From: Verrucomicrobiales bacterium
GTDB taxonomy: Bacteria; Verrucomicrobiota; Verrucomicrobiia; Verrucomicrobiales; SKLO01
Direction of reading: 5' to 3'
Length of the DNA stretch: 8,898 nt
NCBI GenBank assembly: GCA_007123195.1
Contig: SKLO01000267.1
Location: forward strand, 1 to 8,898
The translations under genes and the position numbers were made by a program. This document shows positions 1 to 6,623 of the stretch, one piece after another. The notes under the pieces were generated by a model, which saw only the letters and a list, made by a program, of their open reading frames with translations, was not told the origin of the DNA and did no database searches. Numbering within the stretch: the first letter of the stretch is position 1; each line of letters opens with the position of its first letter.

Positions 1-90
1 ATTCAAACCAGACATCAACGATATCGAAAATCTGTTCGTAATCATCGGGGCTGTATTCATTACCCAGAAAATCCGAGGCCGGACGCGCCC
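1..90. other. AT-rich left edge, atypical for the window
   Basis: The first 60 bases contain 23 G/C (38%), whereas the coding DNA just to the right is strongly GC-rich. The composition changes at about position 72. Read on the minus strand from about 75 down to 1, this stretch gives a protein-like frame rich in Asp, Glu and aromatic residues (SDFLGNEYSPDDYEQIFDI, then VDVWFE). A GTG at 111-109 could start it, and it would run off the window. The plus frame of the glycosidase is also open to base 1 but gives an unconvincing peptide there. The stretch could be the start of a divergent gene, or a chimeric contig end joined inside the glycosidase signal peptide. I cannot tell which. Confidence 0.4.
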
Positions 91-1608
91 CTTGTTCCCG
101 GCTGGGCACCGACCGCCGCCCAGGCCCAGTTGCGCGGCCAGGGCCAGCAGGAACCGCCGGAACTGCCGCGCGAGTTCCGCGGCGCCTGGATCGCCACCGT
201 GGGCAATATCGACTGGCCGTCCCACCACAGCGTGCCGGCCGAGCGCCAGCGCGAGCAGTTGCGCGCGATCCTCGATCGCGCCGCCGCCATGCACCTCAAC
301 GCGGTGATCTTCCAGGTCCGGCCTGCCGCCGACGCGCTTTACCGCTCCGACATCGAGCCCTGGTCGCCCTACCTCACCGGCACCATGGGCAAGGACCCCG
401 GTTACGACCCCCTGCAATTCGCCATCGAAGAAGCCCACGCCCGCGGCCTCGAACTCCACGCCTGGTTCAACCCCTACCGCGCCCGCGCCTCGGGTTGGGT
501 GCAAGCCAGTGCCGACCACATCATGCGGACCCACCCGGAACACATCCGCAACGTCGGCAACCTCCGCTGGATGGATCCCGGCGAACCCTGGGTGCAGGAG
601 CGCACCCTGGCGGTCATCCGCGATGTCGTCCGCCGCTACGACATCGATGCCGTCCACATCGACGACTACTTCTACCCCTACCCGCCGCAGGGCAGCCGTC
701 CGGGGTTCCCCGACGACGCCACCTGGCAGCGCTACCGCACCGGCGGCGGCACGCTCGAACGCGACGACTGGCGCCGCGACAACGTCAACGAGCTGGTCCG
801 GCGCATCAATGAAACCGTCAAGGAAGAGAAACCCTGGGTGCGCTTCGGCATCAGCCCGTTCGGCATCTGGCGACCGCGCCAGCCCCCCGCCGTGGCCGCC
901 GGCCTGGATTCCTACGCCGACATCTTCGCCGACTCCCGCCACTGGCTGCAGCAGGGCTGGTGCGACTACCTGGCGCCGCAACTCTACTGGCGCGAGCGCG
1001 ACTCCCAGCAGCCGTTCGGCGCGCTGATGGAATGGTGGCAGCAGCAGAACACCATGCAGCGCCACCTGTGGCCCGGCATCGCCGTCGAACGCGTCGGGCG
1101 CGATCGGCAGGCCGACGAGATCGTCATCCAGGTCGGGCTCGCGCGGCAACACGGCCTGCCGAGCGCGTCCGGTCACATCATGTGGAACATCAGCGCCCTC
1201 ACCACCAACAAGCACCGTGTCAGCGACTGGCTGGAACGCCATGCCTACCGCGGCCCGACTTTGGTGCCCGCCACCCCCTGGCTCGATCCCACCCCCAGCC
1301 GTCTCGCCGCCCACATCCGCACCGGCAGCGCCCCCAGCCTCAGCCTGGCCACCGACGACAGCGGCCGACCCCAGCTGGCCTGGACCTGGAACCAACCCGG
1401 CACCGAACCCGCCGCCGGCAACGCCGACGCCACCCGCTGGTGGCTGGTCCAGGTCCACGACGGCGAGCAATGGCACGTCGCCGCCCGCCTGCCGGCCGGC
1501 AGCAACCGCTACACCCTGCCCGCCGACCACAATTGGCGCGTCTGCGCCATCCGCCCGATCGACCGCCTCGGCCGGCTCGGCCCTTTCGCCATGGCGCGCC
1601 TCCGGTAG
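91..1608 (+). CDS. GHL10/YngK-type family 10-like glycoside hydrolase, 5' partial
   Basis: This is a probable exported glycosidase with a TIM barrel of the GHL10 (DUF187, YngK-like) family, expected to act on cell-surface or environmental glycans; the substrate is unknown. Residues are numbered from the TTG at 130. The barrel begins with REFRGAWIATVGNIDWPS (14-31). LNAVIFQVRP (56-65), the strand LHAWFNPYRA (109-118), YDIDAVHIDDYFYPYP (170-185), FGISPFGIWR (239-248) and CDYLAPQLYW (278-287) follow. These blocks are family hallmarks, and the acidic pair at D178/D179 is a candidate for the active site. Residues from about 395 to the end look like a small beta-sandwich (fibronectin III-like). The frame upstream of 130 reads PGWAPTAAQAQ, which looks like the end of a signal peptide, so the real start is upstream and missing or disrupted. 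No ATG start is available, and TTG 130 is only a fallback. The gene converges on psd. Confidence 0.85.
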   Translation, partial: LVPGWAPTAAQAQLRGQGQQEPPELPREFRGAWIATVGNIDWPSHHSVPAERQREQLRAILDRAAAMHLNAVIFQVRPAADALYRSDIEPWSPYLTGTMGKDPGYDPLQFAIEEAHARGLELHAWFNPYRARASGWVQASADHIMRTHPEHIRNVGNLRWMDPGEPWVQERTLAVIRDVVRRYDIDAVHIDDYFYPYPPQGSRPGFPDDATWQRYRTGGGTLERDDWRRDNVNELVRRINETVKEEKPWVRFGISPFGIWRPRQPPAVAAGLDSYADIFADSRHWLQQGWCDYLAPQLYWRERDSQQPFGALMEWWQQQNTMQRHLWPGIAVERVGRDRQADEIVIQVGLARQHGLPSASGHIMWNISALTTNKHRVSDWLERHAYRGPTLVPATPWLDPTPSRLAAHIRTGSAPSLSLATDDSGRPQLAWTWNQPGTEPAAGNADATRWWLVQVHDGEQWHVAARLPAGSNRYTLPADHNWRVCAIRPIDRLGRLGPFAMARLR

Positions 1609-1700
1609 CCGCAACTCCAACTCCCATGGCCGTCGTTGCCTCCTGCGCGCTGCCCGCGCTTGGGTGGTGACGCAGCAGCGTGATCTCCGACACGGCAGCT

Positions 1701-1735
<35 letters not shown>

Positions 1736-1825
1736 GCCCGACTTCCCGATCTACCTGCCGTCCGACCGCCAATACCACCTCACGCGGCAACAACAGGTGT
1801 GGCGGCGGCACGGCCACGGCGACCC

Positions 1826-1859
1826 CCTTCAACGCCTGGCTAAGCCCCCCCATTGAAGG
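1826..1859. terminator. Inverted repeat in convergent spacer, possible terminator
   Basis: CCTTCAA (1826-1832) and TTGAAGG (1853-1859) form a 7-base inverted repeat around a 20-base loop. It begins 8 bases after the psd stop on the minus strand and 217 bases after the glycosidase stop on the plus strand. There is no T tract on either strand and the loop is long, so this is a weak bidirectional terminator candidate. Confidence 0.25.
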
Positions 1860-1866
1860 CGCGCCA

Positions 1867-2868
1867 CTACACCGCCGTGTCCGCCGGAGCCGGGTCCCGC
1901 AGTTGCCCGCAGCGCTCGCCCATGCGCCCGTAAACCTCAATCCCGCGCGAACTCCACTGCACCAGGTCTTCATCCCAAAGCACCGTCTCACGTTGGAAAA
2001 GGGTGATGCAGCACGAACCGCCAAACTCAAACCATCCCTTCTCCTGCCCTCTGGCCACGGTCTGCCCCGGGCGCGCACTCTGGCGTATGCTGCCGACACA
2101 GGTGGCGCCAATCTCCGCCAGCACCACCAGTCCCGCCAGCGGGTGGTGCAACAGGCTGATCTCCCTCGCGTTCGACCACAGGATGTCCAGCCGACCCCGC
2201 AGCGCCAGCGGATTGACCGAATACAGCGGCCCGCCCACCCGCCGAATCTGCTCCAATCGGCCGCCACAGGGAAAGTGAAAGCGGTGGTAATCCACCGGAC
2301 ACAAGCGCGAAATCAGCATCGAGCCGTCGGCGAACCGCCGGCCCAGCTCGGCGTCCCCCAGCAGCGATTCCACGTCGAACGGCTCACCCTTGGCATAGAA
2401 CTGCCGCCCCGTGTCCAGCCGCGGCACCAGCAGGTGACGCCCGTCGGCCGGCAGCACCAGGGTCGATTCATCCCCCGCCAGCGGCCGCGCCTCCGGCTTC
2501 AACCTGCGCGCGAAGAACGCGTTGAAATGCGGGAACGAATCCGCCGGCTCGGCGAACTCGCCCTCGTCGAGTCCATACTCATCGATGAACGGCCGCACCT
2601 TGGCCCGGCTGGCCGGGCGGCTCATGCGCCAGCCATACCACTTCGAAAACCAGCGCCGCCGCACCAGCAGCCACAATGCCAGCCGCCCCGCCACGCTGCC
2701 ATAGGTCCAGCGCAGCCAGCGCTCGCCGTAAATCTCCTCCCGCAGCAGCCGTTGCTCGTCCCGGTGCCAGAACTCGATCGCCCCCCCGCAGGCGTCGCCG
2801 CCCGCGGTGGCCGCGCCGCCCGATCCGGCGCCGCCGCGCCCATGTCCATGTCCCTCGCTCGCTGTCAT
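1867..2868 (-). CDS. psd: Phosphatidylserine decarboxylase proenzyme
   Basis: The enzyme converts phosphatidylserine to phosphatidylethanolamine at the membrane, using a pyruvoyl group made by self-cleavage. The 333-residue product shows the family order: FWHR and YGERWLRWTYG near the N-terminus (33-57), LPADGR (139-144, with D142 in the position of the autoprocessing aspartate), CPVDYHRFHFP (190-200, with H195 and H198), and FGGSCC (282-287). Cleavage is expected between G284 and S285, so Ser285 would become the pyruvoyl. The usual third residue after G-S is Thr or Ser; here it is Cys286. Residues 5-30 are a Gly/Ala-rich, low-complexity extension before the conserved part, so a somewhat later start cannot be excluded. 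The ATG at 2868-2866 has no good ribosome binding site. The gene lies 54 bases after murA on the same strand and is probably cotranscribed with it. Confidence 0.93.
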   Translation of the reverse strand: MTASEGHGHGRGGAGSGGAATAGGDACGGAIEFWHRDEQRLLREEIYGERWLRWTYGSVAGRLALWLLVRRRWFSKWYGWRMSRPASRAKVRPFIDEYGLDEGEFAEPADSFPHFNAFFARRLKPEARPLAGDESTLVLPADGRHLLVPRLDTGRQFYAKGEPFDVESLLGDAELGRRFADGSMLISRLCPVDYHRFHFPCGGRLEQIRRVGGPLYSVNPLALRGRLDILWSNAREISLLHHPLAGLVVLAEIGATCVGSIRQSARPGQTVARGQEKGWFEFGGSCCITLFQRETVLWDEDLVQWSSRGIEVYGRMGERCGQLRDPAPADTAV

Positions 2869-2922
2869 TGATGTCTTGAATTCACCCGCCCTGCCGAACC
2901 GTCGCCGCCCGACCGCCTCCGC

Positions 2923-4185
2923 TCACACCTTCACCCGCCGCAACCGCGCCCCCAGCATCGCCAGCTTCTCATCGATGTGCTCGTAGCCACGGTCGATGTG
3001 ATACAGCCGGTTCACCTCCGTCTCGCCCTCCGCGCTCAGCCCCGCCAGCACCAGCGCCGCCGACGCCCGCAGATCGCTCGCCATCACCGGCGCCCCGCTC
3101 AGCCGTGGCACCCCGTGGATCACCGCCGTGGAGCCGCTCACGTCCGCGTGCGCACCCATCCGCTTCATCTCCGCAATGTGCATGAAGCGCTGCGGAAAAA
3201 TCGTCTCCCGCACCGTCGACGTCCCGTGCGTGGTGGCAAACAAGGCGCACATCTGCGCCTGCATGTCGGTCGGAAACCCCGGATACGGCTCGGTGGTCAA
3301 CTCACCGCTGATCGGTTCCCCGCAACCCACCACCGTCAGCGCGTCCCCATTCTCCGCCACCGTGAATCCGCAGCGCCGCAGCGCCTCCGTCACCGCCACC
3401 AGGTGATCCGGCCGCGCCCGTTGCACCGTCACCTCGTCGCCCGCAATCGCCCCCGCCAGCATGAACGTGCCCGCCTCGATCCGGTCCGGGATCACCGTGT
3501 GCTCGGTGCCGTGCAACTCCTCCACCCCGCGGATCGTGATCCGCCCCGTGCCCGCGCCCTCGATCCGTGCACCCATTGAGTTCAGGAAATCCGCCAGATC
3601 CACCACCTCCGGCTCTGCCGCAGCCCCTTCGATCACTGTGGTGCCCTTCGCCAGCACCGCCGCCATGATCAGGTTGTCCGTGCCCAGCACGGTGGTGCCG
3701 TGCTTGCCGCGCAGATTCACCTCCGCCCCGTGCAACCCGTCCGGCGCCTCGATCTTGATGTCGCCGCCCGCCACCTCCACGGTCGCCCCGATCGCCCGCA
3801 ACCCCATCAGGTGCAGGTCGATCGGCCGGTCGCCGATCACGCAACCGCCCGGCAGCGACACCGACGCCCGGTGCAGCCGTCCCGTCAGCGGGCCCATCAC
3901 ACAAATCGACGCCCGCATCCGCCGCACCAGATCGTAGGGCGCCTCCGGATGGATGTCCCCCGCCTCGACGGTCACCGTGCCGCTGGCCCGCTCCACGTGC
4001 GCGCCCAGCTTGCTCAGGATCTGCAGCATGTAGTTCGTGTCGGACAAGTCGGGCACCCTGCGGATCACGCAGCGCTCCCGGGTCAGCAGCGTCGCCGCCA
4101 GAATCGGCAACGACGAGTTCTTCGACCCGCTGACCGGCACCGACCCGCGCAGCCGCGCGCCCCCTTCAACGACAAGCTTTTCCAT
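2923..4185 (-). CDS. murA: UDP-N-acetylglucosamine 1-carboxyvinyltransferase (MurA)
   Basis: This cytoplasmic enzyme transfers enolpyruvate from PEP to UDP-GlcNAc, the first committed step of peptidoglycan synthesis. The product has 420 residues, the normal length for the family. It has the N-terminal VSGSKNSSLPIL block (18-29) with K22 and N23, and the active-site loop LPGGCVIGDRPIDLHL (111-126) with Cys115 and Arg120 at the E. coli positions. PYPGFPTDMQAQM (300-312) carries D307, the equivalent of the catalytic Asp305. YHIDRGYEHIDEKL (395-408) carries the conserved late Arg. Cys115 predicts fosfomycin sensitivity of the enzyme itself. The start at 4185-4183 (MEKLVVEGG) fits the family. An upstream extension to 4497 is open but is low-quality sequence that overlaps the divergent gene, so I reject it. 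psd follows on the same strand. Confidence 0.97.
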   Translation of the reverse strand: MEKLVVEGGARLRGSVPVSGSKNSSLPILAATLLTRERCVIRRVPDLSDTNYMLQILSKLGAHVERASGTVTVEAGDIHPEAPYDLVRRMRASICVMGPLTGRLHRASVSLPGGCVIGDRPIDLHLMGLRAIGATVEVAGGDIKIEAPDGLHGAEVNLRGKHGTTVLGTDNLIMAAVLAKGTTVIEGAAAEPEVVDLADFLNSMGARIEGAGTGRITIRGVEELHGTEHTVIPDRIEAGTFMLAGAIAGDEVTVQRARPDHLVAVTEALRRCGFTVAENGDALTVVGCGEPISGELTTEPYPGFPTDMQAQMCALFATTHGTSTVRETIFPQRFMHIAEMKRMGAHADVSGSTAVIHGVPRLSGAPVMASDLRASAALVLAGLSAEGETEVNRLYHIDRGYEHIDEKLAMLGARLRRVKV

Positions 4186-4387
4186 CTCCGACGCTAGCAG
4201 CCCCGCCGCCACCCCGCCACCCCGGATCCCGGCCCGATGCGGAGCCCGAGGCCCCCTGCCGCGCCCGGCAACCCAACCCAGGTCCCTGAACCAGTCTGGT
4301 CCAACACGGTCCCGGGCTTGACCCGGCAGCGATGAACCGCAACGATGGAGATCGGTCGCCGCGCTGCAACGCATCCCCTTTGCCCCC
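4186..4387. promoter_or_regulatory. Divergent promoter region between murA and the TIM-barrel gene
   Basis: This 202-base region separates the divergent starts of murA (minus) and the exported protein gene (plus), so promoters for both should lie here. On the plus strand, TTGACC (4318-4323), 17 bases, then AACGAT (4341-4346) is a weak sigma70-like pair that would place the start of transcription about 35 bases before the ATG. The -35 element overlaps a 5-base inverted repeat, CCGGG (4312-4316) and CCCGG (4322-4326), which could be an operator or a chance feature of GC-rich DNA. I found no convincing promoter for murA. Confidence 0.35.
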
Positions 4388-5635
4388 ATGACACGTTTTA
4401 CCGCCATTTTTCCCGTCCTCGCCGCCACGATGGCGCTGTCCGCTCCGCCTGTGGCGCCCGCCGAAGACAGCGCGCGTCCGGACCAGTTCCACAGCATTTT
4501 TTCCTTTGGCTACGGCGGCGATGACTTCCCCGAGGACCCGCAGCAGTTCGAGAAACTGGCGCGGCGCATCGCCGAAGAAGGGCAGTTCAGCGCCATCCTC
4601 TGTGGTTACACCGAAGAACGCGCCCGCATCTGCGAGGCGCTCGGCCTGCGCATGATGGTCGACCTGCTGCACCCGGCGCATCATGTGTATCGCGCGCCCG
4701 AGGCGGCGACGGCCTTGCTGGAGGAACTGCGCGGGCAGCCGGACTCGGTGGTGATGGGCTATCACCTGTGGTCCGACCGCATCGGCGGCTCGGTGGACGG
4801 CCGGGTGCGCGACATCCGCCTCGTGCGGCGCCACGATCCCACCCGCGCGACCTACTCCGCCAGCTACCGTGGCGACAGCCTCGGCTCGCTGGCCGCCGAG
4901 TCGGTGGTGTTCGGCTGGTATGATTTCCACTGGAAACGCGGCATCCACCGGCGTTTTCCCCAGCTGCTGCACGCCTGGCGGCTGGCAGGCCAGCACGACT
5001 CGGTGTTTTACGAGTTGCTGTCCACCGACTCCGGACGCCCCGGCGCCGGCAACTTCAACCGCAGTCTGTGGTCGGTGAACACCGGCATCGCCTGTGGCAT
5101 GAAAGGTTGTTTGTGGTTCATCGGCTCGCGTCAGATGAACGCGCGCACCGGCGAGTGGACCGGTTACGGCCTCGACATCAACCGGGTCAACGCCGAGGTG
5201 ATGCCGTTGCGGGATGAACTCATGCGGCTCGGCACGCCGGTGGCGGTGTATTCCACGCCGATCACGCTCGACATGAACAACCGGCCGGTGCCGGCGGCGG
5301 CCGACGGCGGCGACGTCTATCCGCCCGGGCTCGACGTCCACGCGTTGCCGCCTGATTTTCCGGTTCAAGCCGAGGCCGGCGAATTTCTCATGGGCGTGTT
5401 TGAACCTGTCGGCGACGCGGACGCGGATGGCGACGGCAGCCTGGTGCTGTTCATTGCCAACCACAACGCCTACCTGGAGCAGGAGGTCCGGCTCAGGGGC
5501 GCCGGGATCACGGGCGCGGAAATGTTCGACCGCAGCGAATCGCGCTGGCGGCCATTGCCGCCGGACCGGGGCGCGATCGGATTTCAACTGCCACCGGCCG
5601 GGGGCGAACTGCTGCGGCTGTGGCGGAGGAACTGA
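4388..5635 (+). CDS. Exported TIM-barrel-like protein, possible glycoside hydrolase relative, function unknown
   Basis: I cannot assign this 415-residue protein to a named family. Residues 1-25 form a Sec signal peptide (Thr-Arg start, hydrophobic core, cleavage after VAPA). The body resembles uncharacterised TIM-barrel glycosidase-like proteins: FSFGYGGDDF (38-47), a helix-strand pattern leading to ALGLRMMVDL (84-93), VVMGYHLWSD (121-130), SVVFGWYDFHW (172-182) and WSVNTGIACGMKGCLWFI (228-245). In many such proteins the strand equivalent to 121-130 ends in Asp-Glu-Pro with the presumed acid/base; here it reads WSDRIGG, so that glutamate is missing. An acidic loop, GDADADGDGS (342-351), resembles a calcium-binding DxDxDG motif. 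The C-terminus (from about 352) looks like a small beta domain as in multi-domain glycosidases. No Shine-Dalgarno sequence is seen. A hairpin follows the stop. Confidence 0.85.
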   Translation: MTRFTAIFPVLAATMALSAPPVAPAEDSARPDQFHSIFSFGYGGDDFPEDPQQFEKLARRIAEEGQFSAILCGYTEERARICEALGLRMMVDLLHPAHHVYRAPEAATALLEELRGQPDSVVMGYHLWSDRIGGSVDGRVRDIRLVRRHDPTRATYSASYRGDSLGSLAAESVVFGWYDFHWKRGIHRRFPQLLHAWRLAGQHDSVFYELLSTDSGRPGAGNFNRSLWSVNTGIACGMKGCLWFIGSRQMNARTGEWTGYGLDINRVNAEVMPLRDELMRLGTPVAVYSTPITLDMNNRPVPAAADGGDVYPPGLDVHALPPDFPVQAEAGEFLMGVFEPVGDADADGDGSLVLFIANHNAYLEQEVRLRGAGITGAEMFDRSESRWRPLPPDRGAIGFQLPPAGGELLRLWRRN

Positions 5636-5639
5636 GGCG

Positions 5640-5667
5640 GGATGCCTCAGCCACTTGGTGGGCATCC
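5640..5667 (+). terminator. Hairpin 5 bases after the TIM-barrel gene stop
   Basis: GGATGCC (5640-5646) pairs with GGCATCC (5661-5667). Inside, CAC (5652-5654) can pair with GTG (5658-5660) around a TTG loop, giving an interrupted two-part stem. It starts right after the TGA at 5633-5635, the expected place for transcript termination or 3' end protection. No T tract follows, so intrinsic termination may be weak. Confidence 0.4.
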
Positions 5668-5747
5668 ATGGTCGGGGTGGCGCGGGGTCGGACAGGGCAG
5701 GGCGCCCCGGCAGCCGCGATCGGCGAACCGCTGTCCGTCATTTGGGG

Positions 5748-5775
5748 TTGACGGAACGCGCCCGGGCCTTAACTT
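5748..5775 (+). promoter_or_regulatory. Putative sigma70-like promoter of the SHD1-like gene
   Basis: TTGACG (5748-5753, five of six matches to the -35 consensus) is followed by a 16-base spacer and TAACTT (5770-5775, with the conserved T, A and final T of a -10 element). Transcription would start near 5782, about 34 bases before the ATG at 5816. The local sequence is less GC-rich than its surroundings. The evidence is pattern only. Confidence 0.35.
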
Positions 5776-5815
5776 GGCAAGGCATCTCCAAGTCCTTACC
5801 CCTACTTCACTCGCC

Positions 5816-6391
5816 ATGATGTTAAAAACACTCCAAGCCCTCCTGCTGCCCGCTTTTTCCCTGGCTCTGGCAGCCTCCGCACACGGGCAGGCGGAGTGGA
5901 AAACCTTCACCAGCGCGGATGGCGAGCGGTCGTTCGTGGGCCAACTTCAGGCTTATGACGATCAGACGAACACCGTCACGATGCTGAACCGGCAGCGCCA
6001 GACTGTCGATTTCGACATCGAACTGTTGTCCGACGCGGACCGGGAGTATGTGGTGACGACCGCGCCGACCCTCCCGGTGAGGGCTTTTCTGGAGGTGACA
6101 TTCCAGCCGATGCAGGAGCGGCAAAGTTCCGACCGCAGCGGCACGACCCGGCGCACGGAGTCCGATGGCGGCTTTCAGATCACGATCGACAATTTCTTGC
6201 CGGTTGCCTACCGGGACGTGACGGTGGAATACCTGATGATTTATCGCAAGGACAGCGCCAGCGGAGGTGGCACCGATCAGGTGCTGCGCGGAACAAGGCA
6301 GATTGATCTTGAGGCCAATGGCACGCTCGAAATCGAGACGGAAAGTGTGCAGTTGGTCAGCTCGCAGAGTCGACCCCGGGCCGTTGGGTGA
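5816..6391 (+). CDS. Exported SHD1-like domain protein, cut short by an in-frame stop
   Basis: The 191-residue product has a signal peptide (1-25, MMLKTLQALLLPAFSLALAA, cleavage near AHGQA). An SHD1-like module follows: WKTFTSADGERSFVGQL (28-44), a strand-turn-strand, then LLSDADREYV (70-79), the typical closing L-S-x-x-D-x-x-Y. Residues 85-185 form a second, mostly beta region with VRAFLEVTF (88-96) and VTVEYLMIYRK (135-145). This architecture is frequent in Verrucomicrobiota and Planctomycetota secretomes; its biochemical role is not known to me. ATG 5816 is chosen over upstream in-frame codons because it opens the signal peptide. The frame meets TGA at 6389-6391, but clear coding sequence of the same kind resumes in the same frame after a second TGA at 6407-6409. 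The protein is therefore probably the N-terminal part of a product of about 257 residues. Confidence 0.75.
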   Translation: MMLKTLQALLLPAFSLALAASAHGQAEWKTFTSADGERSFVGQLQAYDDQTNTVTMLNRQRQTVDFDIELLSDADREYVVTTAPTLPVRAFLEVTFQPMQERQSSDRSGTTRRTESDGGFQITIDNFLPVAYRDVTVEYLMIYRKDSASGGGTDQVLRGTRQIDLEANGTLEIETESVQLVSSQSRPRAVG

Positions 6392-6589
6392 CGGTCGTCA
6401 GGGGGATGACGCTCATCCTCGGCCGCCGGTTCGGTGGCCTCCCGCACCCAGCGCAGCCGCGATTTCCTGGTGGGATGTGTCACCCGGGTGACCATCAACG
6501 GCCAGGTGGTGGACGTCAGTGCCTCCGGGCACAACCTGCTCCGGCAGTATCGCGACGCCTTCGATCAAAGCCCGGCCGAGTCTGAATGA
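6392..6589 (+). pseudogene. Detached C-terminal part of the SHD1-like gene
   Basis: After TGA codons at 6389 and 6407, the same frame continues to a TGA at 6587-6589. From 6410 it reads a Ser/Ala/Arg linker, then SRDFLVGCVTRVTINGQVVD, VSASGHNLLRQYRDAF and a short acidic end. This is a normal-looking beta-strand-rich C-terminus of the kind that closes such proteins (a strand pair around V-x-I-N-G). It has no start codon or leader of its own. If both TGA codons are read as CGA, the linker becomes a continuous Arg/Ser/Gly-rich stretch. The gap could also reflect two compensating indels, because the frame +1 to this one is open from 6361 through 6440 and has high GC at third positions. It could be real decay or a sequence error. 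Confidence 0.6.
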
Positions 6590-6600
6590 CTTGACCGAAC

Positions 6601-6620
6601 CACCAGCCACCACCAGCCAC
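6601..6620 (+). repeat. Two tandem 10-base copies in the phosphoesterase leader
   Basis: CACCAGCCAC occurs twice back to back and ends three bases before the ATG at 6624. It fills the space where a ribosome binding site would be expected, and none is present. It is probably a small duplication. Confidence 0.6.
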
Positions 6621-6623
6621 CAT

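Noticed and set aside
1903..2871. 322-residue plus-strand frame
   Set aside because: It is antisense to psd. The product is rich in Arg, Gln, Pro and His with no domain, whereas psd shows all its motifs.
4186..4497. N-terminal extension of MurA by 104 residues
   Set aside because: The extension reads low-complexity Arg/Gly-rich sequence, overlaps the signal peptide of the divergent gene, and lies outside the MurA family, which begins at MEKLVVEGG.
4166..5665. 499-residue minus-strand frame
   Set aside because: It is antisense to the exported TIM-barrel gene and has His/Arg/Val-rich composition with no motif. Long antisense frames are normal in GC-rich DNA.
6389..6409. Selenocysteine or other programmed decoding of the two TGA codons
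   Set aside because: Other genes here use TGA as a real stop (murA, the TIM-barrel gene, the phosphoesterase). There is no cysteine-like active-site context and no visible selenocysteine insertion hairpin after them. Mutation or sequence error is simpler.
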